Assembly (NCBI RefSeq): GCF_009664365.1
Contig: NZ_CP044310.1
Coordinates: 1,189,001 to 1,253,000 of the forward strand
From: Paenibacillus xylanilyticus
GTDB lineage: Bacteria > Bacillota > Bacilli > Paenibacillales > Paenibacillaceae
Reading direction: 5' to 3'
DNA: 64,000 nucleotides
Each line of letters starts with the position of its first letter. Position 1 is the stretch's first letter. Below, piece by piece: positions 1-7,403 of this stretch. The notes beneath the pieces are model-generated. The model was not told the DNA's origin, did not search any database, and worked only from the letters and a program-made list of their open reading frames with translations. A program made the position numbers and the translations under genes.

Positions 1-1
1 T

Positions 2-256
2 AATTATAAGGTGAATAGTGATGGGGATGTATATATGGTACCCGTTCGTCCTCTTATTAGATCTAAACAATATTATCAAATTGGACTAGCCAATAAGTAT
101 GACTTTGTTAACCTTGAACAAATAAGAGCCAATCAAGGTGTTGAAATTCGAGCCGTATATTATGGGTCGCCTAAGGAACCTATCCTCATTTGGAAAAAGG
201 GCGCCGAGTTGCCGGTCGCAAGTGATACGGTAGAAGCCCTGTTTCAATTCGACTAA
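2..256 (+). CDS. 3' end of an unknown protein (cut by window edge)
   Basis: The reading frame is open from base 2 to the TAA at 254-256, so this is most likely the C-terminal part of a gene that begins outside the window. A GTG at 11 could start an 81-residue protein, but no convincing Shine-Dalgarno sequence precedes it. The visible part has no signal peptide or membrane segment and no family I recognise. A hairpin of the dispersed repeat family follows directly after the stop and probably terminates the transcript. Confidence 0.5.
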   Translation, partial: NYKVNSDGDVYMVPVRPLIRSKQYYQIGLANKYDFVNLEQIRANQGVEIRAVYYGSPKEPILIWKKGAELPVASDTVEALFQFD

Positions 257-315
257 CAAAAGAAGGTAGCAAATCAACGTGATTAGCTACCTTTGTTCAA
301 CAAACTGGCTAATTA
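257..315 (+). repeat. Dispersed hairpin repeat, copy A (diverged)
   Basis: GGTAGC at 265-270 pairs with GCTACC at 286-291, with an inner ATCA/TGAT pair, followed by TTTGTTCAAC. Later copies share this layout: hairpin, then T-rich tract, then TTCAAC. It starts at the stop codon of the preceding gene and can act as its terminator. Confidence 0.5.
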
Positions 316-338
316 GTTCTAAAACGGAGGGGAACACA

Positions 339-887
339 TTGCATAATATGATAAATAAAAGACAATTTATTGAGATGACAGTTAAAGATCAGCATTCTGT
401 AATATTTAAAGTTAATAATCAAAATGAATTTTTCCGTGGTGTTTCTAAAGAATTAAATGAGGGCTATCTATTTGTTGAAACAGAAGAAGGTAAAAACACT
501 AAATTTAAAATGGATGACATCATTGAGATTTATGTTATCAAATCTTCATCTTCAAAGCATTGTGCTATCCAATCCCACAGTTTGATGAAAGGTAGCAAGG
601 ATGACCTTGAAGATCTTGTACTCCAGTTTGAAAGTTTAAATGACGATGTAAAGAAACAAATTACCTCTTCTTTATCAAAAGTGCTTGGTAAACAAGTGAA
701 CATTTCGAAAATGGATATCACTTCATACAATTTAACTGAAATTGAAATGATTGCTAACATGATAAATGAATATATACTTACTATTAAAACATTGGATATT
801 CGTTCCGAATTACTCGAATTATATAACAATATGGATTTACCTCAAAAGACTTGTTTTGGGAAAGGGCTAAATCACGATCGAGAATAA
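339..887 (+). CDS. Unknown cytoplasmic protein, 182 aa
   Basis: I do not recognise this protein. It has no signal peptide or membrane helix. The first 75 or so residues look beta-rich, like a small barrel. The C-terminal 100 residues are charged and probably helical. I chose the TTG at 339 because GGAGGGG lies at 327-332 just upstream; an ATG at 348 in the same frame is the alternative. The frame extends upstream to an ATG at 279, but that start would fall inside the repeat and has no ribosome binding site. Base composition is AT-rich like its neighbours. Confidence 0.6.
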   Translation: MHNMINKRQFIEMTVKDQHSVIFKVNNQNEFFRGVSKELNEGYLFVETEEGKNTKFKMDDIIEIYVIKSSSSKHCAIQSHSLMKGSKDDLEDLVLQFESLNDDVKKQITSSLSKVLGKQVNISKMDITSYNLTEIEMIANMINEYILTIKTLDIRSELLELYNNMDLPQKTCFGKGLNHDRE

Positions 888-961
888 GTTAAGAGAGGAA
901 AATTATAAACGCTAAAGTAGTATGCGGGAACTGTCAAAAATCCCTGGGAGGTGAGTATGTG

Positions 962-1162
962 ATGGAATTAATTAAAAATGTTCTATTAGGTTTAGTAGTT
1001 TTTGTTGTTGGATTTTTCATTATTATTTTTCTTACAGACTCCGATCTTGAAGCTGAACTTACATATTATGCTGCCATAGCATATGCACTTTTATACTTAG
1101 CCAGTGTTATATCGGTCTGCACCGCGGTACTCCTTAAAAAAATGACTCAATTAAAAAAGTGA
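962..1162 (+). CDS. Small two-helix membrane protein, 66 aa
   Basis: It contains two hydrophobic stretches, residues about 5-25 and 35-58, separated by a short acidic loop, and ends in a Lys-rich tail. The topology suggests both ends in the cytoplasm. GGGAGGTG at 946-953 is a strong ribosome binding site, eight bases before the ATG at 962; a GTG at 959 is the alternative. A repeat-family hairpin follows the stop. No function can be assigned from sequence. Confidence 0.6.
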   Translation: MELIKNVLLGLVVFVVGFFIIIFLTDSDLEAELTYYAAIAYALLYLASVISVCTAVLLKKMTQLKK

Positions 1163-1173
1163 AGCTACACATT

Positions 1174-1262
1174 AAGTTATCGGGAGACTTTAGATCAATA
1201 AAGATAGCGAGGCAGTTGGTCAATAACGATCAACTGTTTTTTTGTTGAAGGACAGTTTACAC
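1174..1262 (+). repeat. Dispersed hairpin repeat, copy B (diverged)
   Basis: AGTTGGTC at 1214-1221 pairs with GATCAACT at 1228-1235, followed by a run of T and TTGTTGAAGGACAG. The left part carries a degenerate version of the upstream arm seen in better copies. It lies just past the 962-1162 gene and has the form of a terminator. Confidence 0.5.
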
Positions 1263-1423
1263 AGCCTAGCTATGTTTCTTCCATATACACCTTGTTTCCG
1301 CAGAGGAACAGCTTTGACAAAGAAAAGCTAATGTTAAGGCTATTGAAAAAGTTTTTTCTTCTACTGAACCTTTTCCCGCACGGGAGCGAAATAAGATTTG
1401 TATCACGTTCAGGAGGGGCCCCC

Positions 1424-1990
1424 ATGAATGATAAAGAGTTAATTCAATGGCTTGAAAAAGCAATACTTGGTGATGAGTCAGCTTTCCAGCTGGTCTATCA
1501 GGCTACTCACCAAGATGTCTATCGGACCGTTGCTTTTCTCGTCTACAACAAACAGGACATTGAGGAAATTGTGAATGAAGTTTATATGCACATGTGGCGG
1601 TCATATCAGAAATAAGACCCTAACCGACCATTCCGGTTTTGGTTGCACGGGATCACTGTCCATCTTGTACAGGATTGGAAAAGAAAGACCTGGAGACGAA
1701 TTCGCCTTTTTGAACGAAATCGCCAGATGACTTGTGAACAACAGTTCGATTGGACGGACAAAGTCGTCTTGCAGTCCGAAACGCAGCATGAGCTCTTTAG
1801 CCTTGTCCGCCAGTTATCGTACAAACTACGTGTGGTCGTCATCCTGCGCTATTTTCACGATTATACCTTGGAAGAAATTGCGGACATGTTGCAGATCCCC
1901 GTTGGCACAGTTAAATCCAGGCATCATCTAGCACGGAAAGAACTTCGGAAACGATATGAAATGACAGGAGGAGACGTGTATGTCCATTGA
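1424..1990 (+). pseudogene. ECF sigma factor interrupted by one stop codon
   Basis: An ATG at 1424 behind AGGAGGGG opens a sigma-70 region-2-like protein. After 63 codons it meets a TAA at 1613-1615. The same frame continues without shift (DPNRPFRFWLHG onward) to 1990 and ends in a clear region-4 helix-turn-helix (LEEIADMLQIPVGTVKSR). Total length of about 188 codons is normal for an ECF sigma factor, so a single base change appears to have broken the gene. The end overlaps the next gene by 11 bases, the usual coupling to an anti-sigma factor. A sequencing error or read-through cannot be excluded from this text alone. Confidence 0.8.
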
Positions 1991-2483
1991 CAAAGAGTTG
2001 AGTGATGAACTTCGCCAGGTGGCGGATTCGATGCACTGCCCACCCGAGTTGTATGGACGTGTACGACAGTCCTATCAAAACTATGTAAATGAGAAGAGAG
2101 GTAGATCTCCAATGAAAAAACGTATACTCACAGGTATTGCTGCAGTAGCAATCCTCATTCCGTCAGCTGCATTTGCAGCTTCCTATTTGGCCGATGATAT
2201 TTTTGGTTCTTCTTCGACCATTGAACAGAAAGGGGGGACACAAGAAGACTATCAAGAGATTGAAGGAATGCTTCAGGCAGCAAAAGGCAAGCTCACGGAA
2301 GATGAGTTTAAAGAATATATGGAACTGACCAAGCAGTTGATGGTATTGAAGTTGAAGATCACTGATGAAAATGGGGTCAGTCATGAGGAAAAATTGACCC
2401 TAAAAGAGCAGCAGCAATTTGAACAACTAGCCTCCAAGCTGTCCCCGTATTTCGAGAAGATTAACGAAACGGTCAAGCCGTAA
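1980..2483 (+). CDS. Membrane-anchored anti-sigma-type protein
   Basis: This 167-residue protein starts within the 3' end of the sigma gene, with AGGAGGA at 1966-1972 inside that gene. The first 45 residues are a charged cytoplasmic segment (DELRQVADSMHCPPEL), residues about 46-64 are one membrane helix, and the rest is an acidic, helical outer domain. This is the layout of the anti-sigma partners of Bacillus-group ECF factors, possibly the DUF3600 type. With the sigma gene interrupted, it may now have no partner. Confidence 0.7.
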   Translation: MSIDKELSDELRQVADSMHCPPELYGRVRQSYQNYVNEKRGRSPMKKRILTGIAAVAILIPSAAFAASYLADDIFGSSSTIEQKGGTQEDYQEIEGMLQAAKGKLTEDEFKEYMELTKQLMVLKLKITDENGVSHEEKLTLKEQQQFEQLASKLSPYFEKINETVKP

Positions 2484-2514
2484 TAATGAAAGCAGGGACC
2501 CGTCTTAATCTAGC

Positions 2515-2612
2515 ATTCAACTAACGTAAAAACGAGAGCTAAGAAAACCAAGAAAGCAGCTGGTCAAAGTGATCAGCTGCTTTTGTTCAACTAACGAGCA
2601 GGTTAGCTCAAT
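2515..2612 (+). repeat. Dispersed hairpin repeat, copy C
   Basis: A left arm with CAACTAACG at 2518-2526 precedes a GC-rich hairpin at about 2556-2581 (AGCAGCTGGTC / GATCAGCTGCT), then TTTTGTTCAACTAACG and an AGCAGGTTAGC right arm. It lies about 30 bases after the anti-sigma stop codon. Confidence 0.7.
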
Positions 2613-2725
2613 GCCATATTGTAAATACAGATGTAACTTTTGTTGACTGTGAGGCGTTGTTAATAACGAGAAACATTTTATAGGTTTTACAATAACTAAT
2701 TAAGGGATACGAGAGGGTTTAAACT

Positions 2726-3235
2726 GTGAATAAAAAGGTTCTTATTTTTACTGTTTTATCTTTAACTTTAATAATAGCGACTGTAACTGCCTGTGATTCA
2801 TCAAGTCCAGCTCAAGAGAATACGTCTAATCCAAAGTCTGGTGAACTATCAAGCAAGTCGGCAAGTACAAACCTTACTAATTCTTTAAGCGAAGAAGAGA
2901 ATAAACCCTCCCACTACATTGCTTCTGGAGGAGCAACTGTACAACAACCTTTTTCAGTAGATCCGGGATTTGTACGTATAAGACTTCGAATGAAGAACAA
3001 TAGTAGCCATGAAGTCAATGTTAGTTTAACGCACTTAGATACCAGTAATCTGTATTTCGCTAGAAAAATTGCTGTCGGGGAATCCCTTGATTGGATTAAT
3101 TTTAATGAAGGTTTCGAACAAGGCATGCTTAATGGAGGTTATGTACTCCAATGGAGTGGTGGTGGTTATAGTGTTGATGGAGAAGTATGGGGATCAGCTG
3201 GTTCAGAACCGGAATTTGCTCATCTATCTTATTGA
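2726..3235 (+). CDS. Putative lipoprotein, 169 aa
   Basis: The N-terminus is a lipoprotein signal (basic MNKK, hydrophobic core, lipobox VTAC with the Cys at residue 23). After it comes a Ser/Asn/Lys-rich linker to about residue 60, then a 100-residue beta-rich domain with many Gly and aromatic residues near the end (GGYVLQWSGGGYS). It should be tethered to the outer face of the membrane. GAGAGGG precedes the GTG start at 2726. The family is not recognised. A repeat copy begins two bases past the stop. Confidence 0.7.
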   Translation: MNKKVLIFTVLSLTLIIATVTACDSSSPAQENTSNPKSGELSSKSASTNLTNSLSEEENKPSHYIASGGATVQQPFSVDPGFVRIRLRMKNNSSHEVNVSLTHLDTSNLYFARKIAVGESLDWINFNEGFEQGMLNGGYVLQWSGGGYSVDGEVWGSAGSEPEFAHLSY

Positions 3236-3236
3236 C

Positions 3237-3330
3237 CTAACGGGATACGTTAATGTAACAATATAAAGAAAGCAGCTGATCAATCTGATCGGCTGCTTTT
3301 GTTCAACTAACGGGCAGTTTTGCTGAATAG
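3237..3330 (+). repeat. Dispersed hairpin repeat, copy D
   Basis: CTAACGGGATACGTTA at the left is a small inverted repeat. The main hairpin at about 3271-3297 (AGCAGCTGATC / GATCGGCTGCT) is followed by TTTTGTTCAACTAACGGGCAG. It abuts the stop codon of the lipoprotein gene. Confidence 0.75.
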
Positions 3331-3431
3331 ATCTGCTTAGTAGTGGAGCATGTAGCCTCTCAAGGTTGGTTGCGGACAAGAAAGATTAAAAATCATAAAG
3401 TAAAGGAGAAATCCGGCAGATACGATTGCGA

Positions 3432-3480
3432 TTAAAAAACTACCCATGACGCACATGCGTCATAGGTAGTTTTTTAATCA
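3432..3480. terminator. Bidirectional terminator hairpin
   Basis: AAAAAACTACC and GGTAGTTTTTT flank an inner ATGACGCA/TGCGTCAT stem, giving a long hairpin with T runs on both strands. It separates the plus-strand lipoprotein gene from the minus-strand sigma gene that ends at 3601. The rest of 3331-3600 shows nothing recognisable. Confidence 0.8.
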
Positions 3481-3600
3481 TTTTCATACGTTCAGGATGG
3501 GGGCGTGGTGAAATAGCGATGTCCTAATCACTTCGTTGGAAGTTTTGTGTAAAAATGACCACCACCCGGGAACGGCCATTCTTCGTATTTCTGAACCAAC

Positions 3601-5247
3601 TTACTTGACCGGTCCCATCCAGGTTGAAATCGTCTTCTGCTGGTGCGGCAACGGCGGTTTCAACTTCCCGTTATCGATCAAATGCTTCAAAATATAGGCG
3701 ACAAGCCGGCCTCCGCCGGTGTTGCCTCTCACCATGTAAGCAAGCTGCGGCTCCAAATGCTTCGGCTGATTTTGCAGGAACAGGTTGAGCATTTTGTCGT
3801 AGAGCTTGCCGACAGCAGGCGCATACAGAGCGGACAAATCCGGCATTGCCTTGTTCAACCGATCCAACGTTTGCGGAGAGTCGATCCAAACCGCATTGAA
3901 CTTGTACCCCTCTTCGGTCTTGCGGATGTACCCCTTCTCCAGCAGAAACGAATATTGCTCGGCGTTCTCTTCGTTGTCGGGCAGTTCCCCTTGTTGGAAC
4001 GCATGACAAATCTCGACATTCCGGTATTCCAGGAAACGCCAATCCATCTCGCGGTCGCTCCAGTGCGTATTGAATTGCCACAAGTATAGGGGAGTGTCTT
4101 CGACGTAGCGGAGCGACGGACCGAAGGTGACGTAACTACTCATATCAAAACCCGGATCGGTATAGTGGCTCCGATTCAACGCTGCATAGGCAATATACTG
4201 ACCTCCGTCCTTTCGTATTGGTGCGACCGCGTCGAAGTTTTCGCCCGCAGGCATGCTCCGCCAAGATTGCTCCTCGACGTTCTTGGGCAGCAAGGTCCAG
4301 AGCAGGAAGTTATAGTCGCCGTCCGGAACGTACACTCCGCTATCCTCAACTTGCCGGCGAACTTCCATTAACGCGTCAAAATGAACATCGGCCACTTCGG
4401 CAGCGCAATCTTGCCAGAATTGATGACCGGCTACGGCCAATTCGAAGAGGTCCCAGATGATGGTGTTGCTTTGATATTTGCCGGGAGAGGTTTGGATGAG
4501 AAAATTGTAATCGGCCAGGTGCCGGACTTCGTCTTCCAACAAAGACGGCGGCATACCCAGTTCCTCCGCGATTTGATGTACGGTCCGCGCCTTGTGATAA
4601 GCCGCGTAAACGATATTTTGCGCCAAGGCGCGTCCAAGAAAATCGTTGGTTTCGCCCAAACTGCCGGCCGAACCGGAATGGCCCATTTCCCCCATGCTGA
4701 CCGGATTGACACTTAAAGTTCCTGTTGTACGCATACGTTTCATCCCTTTCCGTAACTTCTTTTTAGCCTCGCTCAAATGCCACTTCACCGTGCCGACAGG
4801 AATGTTCAGAGCAATCGCGATATCGCCAATTTTAAGCTCATCGTAGTAATGCATGACCACGATCCGGCGATGGATGTCGGACAGAAACGCCACTTCTCGG
4901 CGCAGCTCGCGTGAAGCTTCGGTTGCCAGCAGACGTTCAAGCGGTTCCCGGGAAGGGGCGGCAGACAGTTCAGACATGCCGTTGATTTCGATCGCTTGGG
5001 GAGCATGCGCACGTTTTTTCAACCAATTCACCCAAGTGTATCGAGCAACCGTCCAGACGTAAGCGTCAAGGCTTCTAATGTCCCGAATCCCAGAGAAGGA
5101 TTTCAACAACTGCAGCATAATCTCCTGAGCCAGATCCTCTGCCTCGGCCCGGTGCTTGACCCGGTTTAACGCAAAACCGAAAATCGGTTTGACATAGCTC
5201 CGAATCGCTTCAGCGGCTTCTTTTCCGTTATTACGAATTGAATCCAT
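3601..5247 (-). CDS. ECF sigma factor with long winged-helix C-terminal extension
   Basis: The first 170 or so residues are a sigma-70 family ECF factor: region 2 at about 20-80 (AEDLAQEIMLQLLKSF) and region 4 at about 115-165 (IGDIAIALNIPVGTVKWHLS). After a Gly/Ser linker comes a winged helix at about 203-265 (RTVHQIAEELGMPPSLLEDE) and then 280 residues of unknown alpha/beta sequence rich in Trp and Tyr. At 548 residues it is about three times the usual ECF length. The ATG at 5247 is preferred because GGAGG lies five bases upstream; a longer TTG start at 5283 has no ribosome binding site. No anti-sigma gene is adjacent, so the extension may sense the signal itself. Confidence 0.85.
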   Translation of the reverse strand: MDSIRNNGKEAAEAIRSYVKPIFGFALNRVKHRAEAEDLAQEIMLQLLKSFSGIRDIRSLDAYVWTVARYTWVNWLKKRAHAPQAIEINGMSELSAAPSREPLERLLATEASRELRREVAFLSDIHRRIVVMHYYDELKIGDIAIALNIPVGTVKWHLSEAKKKLRKGMKRMRTTGTLSVNPVSMGEMGHSGSAGSLGETNDFLGRALAQNIVYAAYHKARTVHQIAEELGMPPSLLEDEVRHLADYNFLIQTSPGKYQSNTIIWDLFELAVAGHQFWQDCAAEVADVHFDALMEVRRQVEDSGVYVPDGDYNFLLWTLLPKNVEEQSWRSMPAGENFDAVAPIRKDGGQYIAYAALNRSHYTDPGFDMSSYVTFGPSLRYVEDTPLYLWQFNTHWSDREMDWRFLEYRNVEICHAFQQGELPDNEENAEQYSFLLEKGYIRKTEEGYKFNAVWIDSPQTLDRLNKAMPDLSALYAPAVGKLYDKMLNLFLQNQPKHLEPQLAYMVRGNTGGGRLVAYILKHLIDNGKLKPPLPHQQKTISTWMGPVK

Positions 5248-5380
5248 TTTTTCCTCCATATTTGCATCTGTAATTCCTGACAATTATATAGTGTGCCAGG
5301 CGAAATAAAGGTTGGGATTTTTTTTTTTATAAAATTGGACGTCCTACTGAATCACTTATACATATGTAATTACAAACTTC

Positions 5381-5563
5381 ATGAGTAGGTCACTTAAATG
5401 GTTAAAGAGACGTTATGAACTTTTTGTTAAAGAAGATGAAGATTACTCCCTTTTAGTATATAGAGATACTTCTTTTCCGTTCAACTATGGGAGGATACAA
5501 ACTAGGAGCACGAGCCGAAGTTCTTCTACGGGTACTTGGTGTGCTCCTTTGTTCCGTAGTTAA
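5381..5563 (+). other. Possible gene remnant (60 codons)
   Basis: An ATG at 5381 opens about 40 codons of protein-like sequence (KWLKRRYELFVKEDEDYSLL) that then run into a hairpin and low-complexity Ser/Arg codons. No clear ribosome binding site is present. I read it as the start of a decayed gene rather than a functional protein. Confidence 0.2.
5504..5555 (+). terminator. Hairpin with T-rich tail
   Basis: AGGAGCAC at 5504-5511 pairs with GTGCTCCT at 5541-5548, followed by TTGTTCC. The tail resembles that of the dispersed repeats, although the stem sequence differs. Confidence 0.4.
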
Positions 5564-5602
5564 CCAGGCGTGGTCTCGACTAAATGCTTAATAGAGGTTC
5601 AT

Positions 5603-5690
5603 TAAACTAACGGGAAACGTTAGCCCATAACAACAAGAAAGCAGCTGATCATTGTGATTGGCTGCTATTATTCAACTATTTACATGACTC
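5603..5690 (+). repeat. Dispersed hairpin repeat, copy E
   Basis: CTAACGGGAAACGTTAG at 5606-5622 is a perfect small stem-loop. The main hairpin GCAGCTGATC / GATTGGCTGC follows at 5641-5665, then TATTATTCAACTA. This copy is not directly behind an intact gene. Confidence 0.7.
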
Positions 5691-5776
5691 TTCAATACAA
5701 CTTTTCTTTGGAAACTGCGTCTTAATTCAAGCAACTAATGGCTAGTTTATACAGGGATTGGAGAGGAAGGGTCAGA

Positions 5777-6931
5777 ATGAAGAAATATCTTGCTGGATTA
5801 TTAATTATTTTTGTCCTATGTTTGGGCTTACCAGGACAGGCTTACATGGAGGCGTCTAACCAACAGCCTTTGGCTTTTGAGGATCTCAATCTAGAACAAG
5901 CGCTTAAGTCATTATTGAATAAAAACGACGATGAATCCCTAACCAAAGAGGATCTAGAGTCACTGACCGACGTTCCTTTAGCAGGTAAAGGAATTAAGAG
6001 TTTGCAGGGGTTGGAGTATGCGGCCAATGTGACGACTTTGGATTTGAGTGACAATCAAATTGAGGATATTAAGCCCCTTGGGAAGTTAACGAAGTTGACA
6101 GATTTATCGTTATCAAGGAACCAATTAAATGATCTTTCAGCGCTAGCGGGACTAGTGAATCTGAATACGTTGTCCATAAGTTCTAACCAGATCACAGATC
6201 TAAAGCCGCTAGCAGGATTGGTTAATCTTTGGAGACTCGATGCTGCGAATAATAACATCAAAGATCTTGCTCCGTTATCTAAATTAACTAACTTACTTTC
6301 TCTGGATGTATCATCTAACGAGATCTATGATTTGGAGCCGTTGAGAAATCTTCAAAGATTGTCTTACCTCTATTTGAAAAACAATCGAATCTGGGATTTA
6401 GAGCCGCTCCAACAACGTGGTTTTTTACCGTATTATGATACGGGTGCATTCATTGAACCACTTGCACTGCAAAATAACTATTTAGATGTAACCAAGGGAT
6501 CGAAAACATATAAATTATTTGTGAAAATGGCGGGAAATGAGTTGCCTGGCGGTCAGCGTAAGACACAGCGCTTGGTGATTGGCAGCACAACAGCTTATGT
6601 GGGAGACAGTGCTTATCGTATTACCGCAGCGCCATTTATTCAGACCGGACGTACCTATGTGCCGATCCGTTTCATCTCCGAGAAGCTTGGGGCAGCCGTG
6701 AATTGGAACCAGAGTACCAAAGAGGTAACGATTAAGAAGGATGGTAAAACGATTCGCTGGGTTGTAGGGAACAGGCAGGTAAAAGTAAACCAGCAAACGG
6801 TAATGCAAGATGCTCCTTTACTTCTGAAGAACGGCAGTGCGTTCGTTCCTGTTCGTTTTGTGGCGGAGCAGTTAAATACTTCCGTTGAATATATGGGAAG
6901 CAAGCACATGGTCGTGATTTTCAAAAATTAA
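5777..6931 (+). CDS. Secreted LRR protein with copper-amine-oxidase N-terminal-like domain
   Basis: A signal peptide covers residues 1 to about 23. About six internalin-type leucine-rich repeats of 22 residues follow at roughly 70-215 (pattern LDLSDNQIEDIKPLGKLTKL). The C-terminal part (about 255-384) holds two copies of the motif seen in copper-amine-oxidase N-terminal-like domains (YVPIRFISEKLGAAVNW and FVPVRFVAEQLNTSVEY), common in Paenibacillus exported proteins. The protein is 384 residues. GAGAGGAAGGG before the ATG at 5777 sets the start; the frame also opens at 5738 without a site. It probably acts at the cell surface in protein or polymer binding. Confidence 0.85.
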   Translation: MKKYLAGLLIIFVLCLGLPGQAYMEASNQQPLAFEDLNLEQALKSLLNKNDDESLTKEDLESLTDVPLAGKGIKSLQGLEYAANVTTLDLSDNQIEDIKPLGKLTKLTDLSLSRNQLNDLSALAGLVNLNTLSISSNQITDLKPLAGLVNLWRLDAANNNIKDLAPLSKLTNLLSLDVSSNEIYDLEPLRNLQRLSYLYLKNNRIWDLEPLQQRGFLPYYDTGAFIEPLALQNNYLDVTKGSKTYKLFVKMAGNELPGGQRKTQRLVIGSTTAYVGDSAYRITAAPFIQTGRTYVPIRFISEKLGAAVNWNQSTKEVTIKKDGKTIRWVVGNRQVKVNQQTVMQDAPLLLKNGSAFVPVRFVAEQLNTSVEYMGSKHMVVIFKN

Positions 6932-7014
6932 TCAGCATAATGAAATTACAAAATAATATTTGAAGATAAGGACGCAATGACCATGCTTCAAAACAAGAGT
7001 AGAATTAGACCGTC

Positions 7015-7111
7015 ATTACATTAACGGGAAACGATAGCGTTAAAACTAAGAAAGCAGCTGATCAATATGATCCGCTGCTTTTATTCAACTAACGGGCAGA
7101 TTAGTTTAATG
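7015..7111 (+). repeat. Dispersed hairpin repeat, copy F
   Basis: TTAACGGGAAACGATAGCGTTAA is the left arm. The hairpin AGCAGCTGATC / GATCCGCTGCT at about 7052-7079 precedes TTATTCAACTAACGGGCAG and an ATTAGTTTAATG right arm. It lies about 85 bases past the LRR gene. Confidence 0.75.
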
Positions 7112-7213
7112 ATGAACGGCTAATAGTAATTGATTATGGTCGGGAGGTTGTTTTTTCTATTGATGTTCTTTCAGATGAAAGATGCAAGGTTGAGAGAAAC
7201 GTTGTATACCATC
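7112..7213 (+). pseudogene. 3' gene remnant behind repeat copy F
   Basis: Immediately to the right of the repeat one frame reads about 33 codons of protein-like sequence (VIDYGREVVFSIDVLSDE) up to a TAA near 7211. It has no start codon or ribosome binding site. It looks like the tail of a gene whose 5' part was lost. The rest of 6932-7403 holds only the repeat and a weak minus-strand frame (7235-7420). Confidence 0.3.
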
Positions 7214-7403
7214 GGACTTAACATTTTCCAAAACTCAAAACCCAAATTCTAATGCATCATTTAAAGCGTCTACAGTTGAATATAAATTTCTTGCACCCAT
7301 TCTAATGTAAGTTTTTTGTAAGGATTCATTAATAAAAAAGCAGGATCTGTACTTTACTATCAAATTATACCCAATAAGATTCATAACTACGAGGAGGATA
7401 AAG

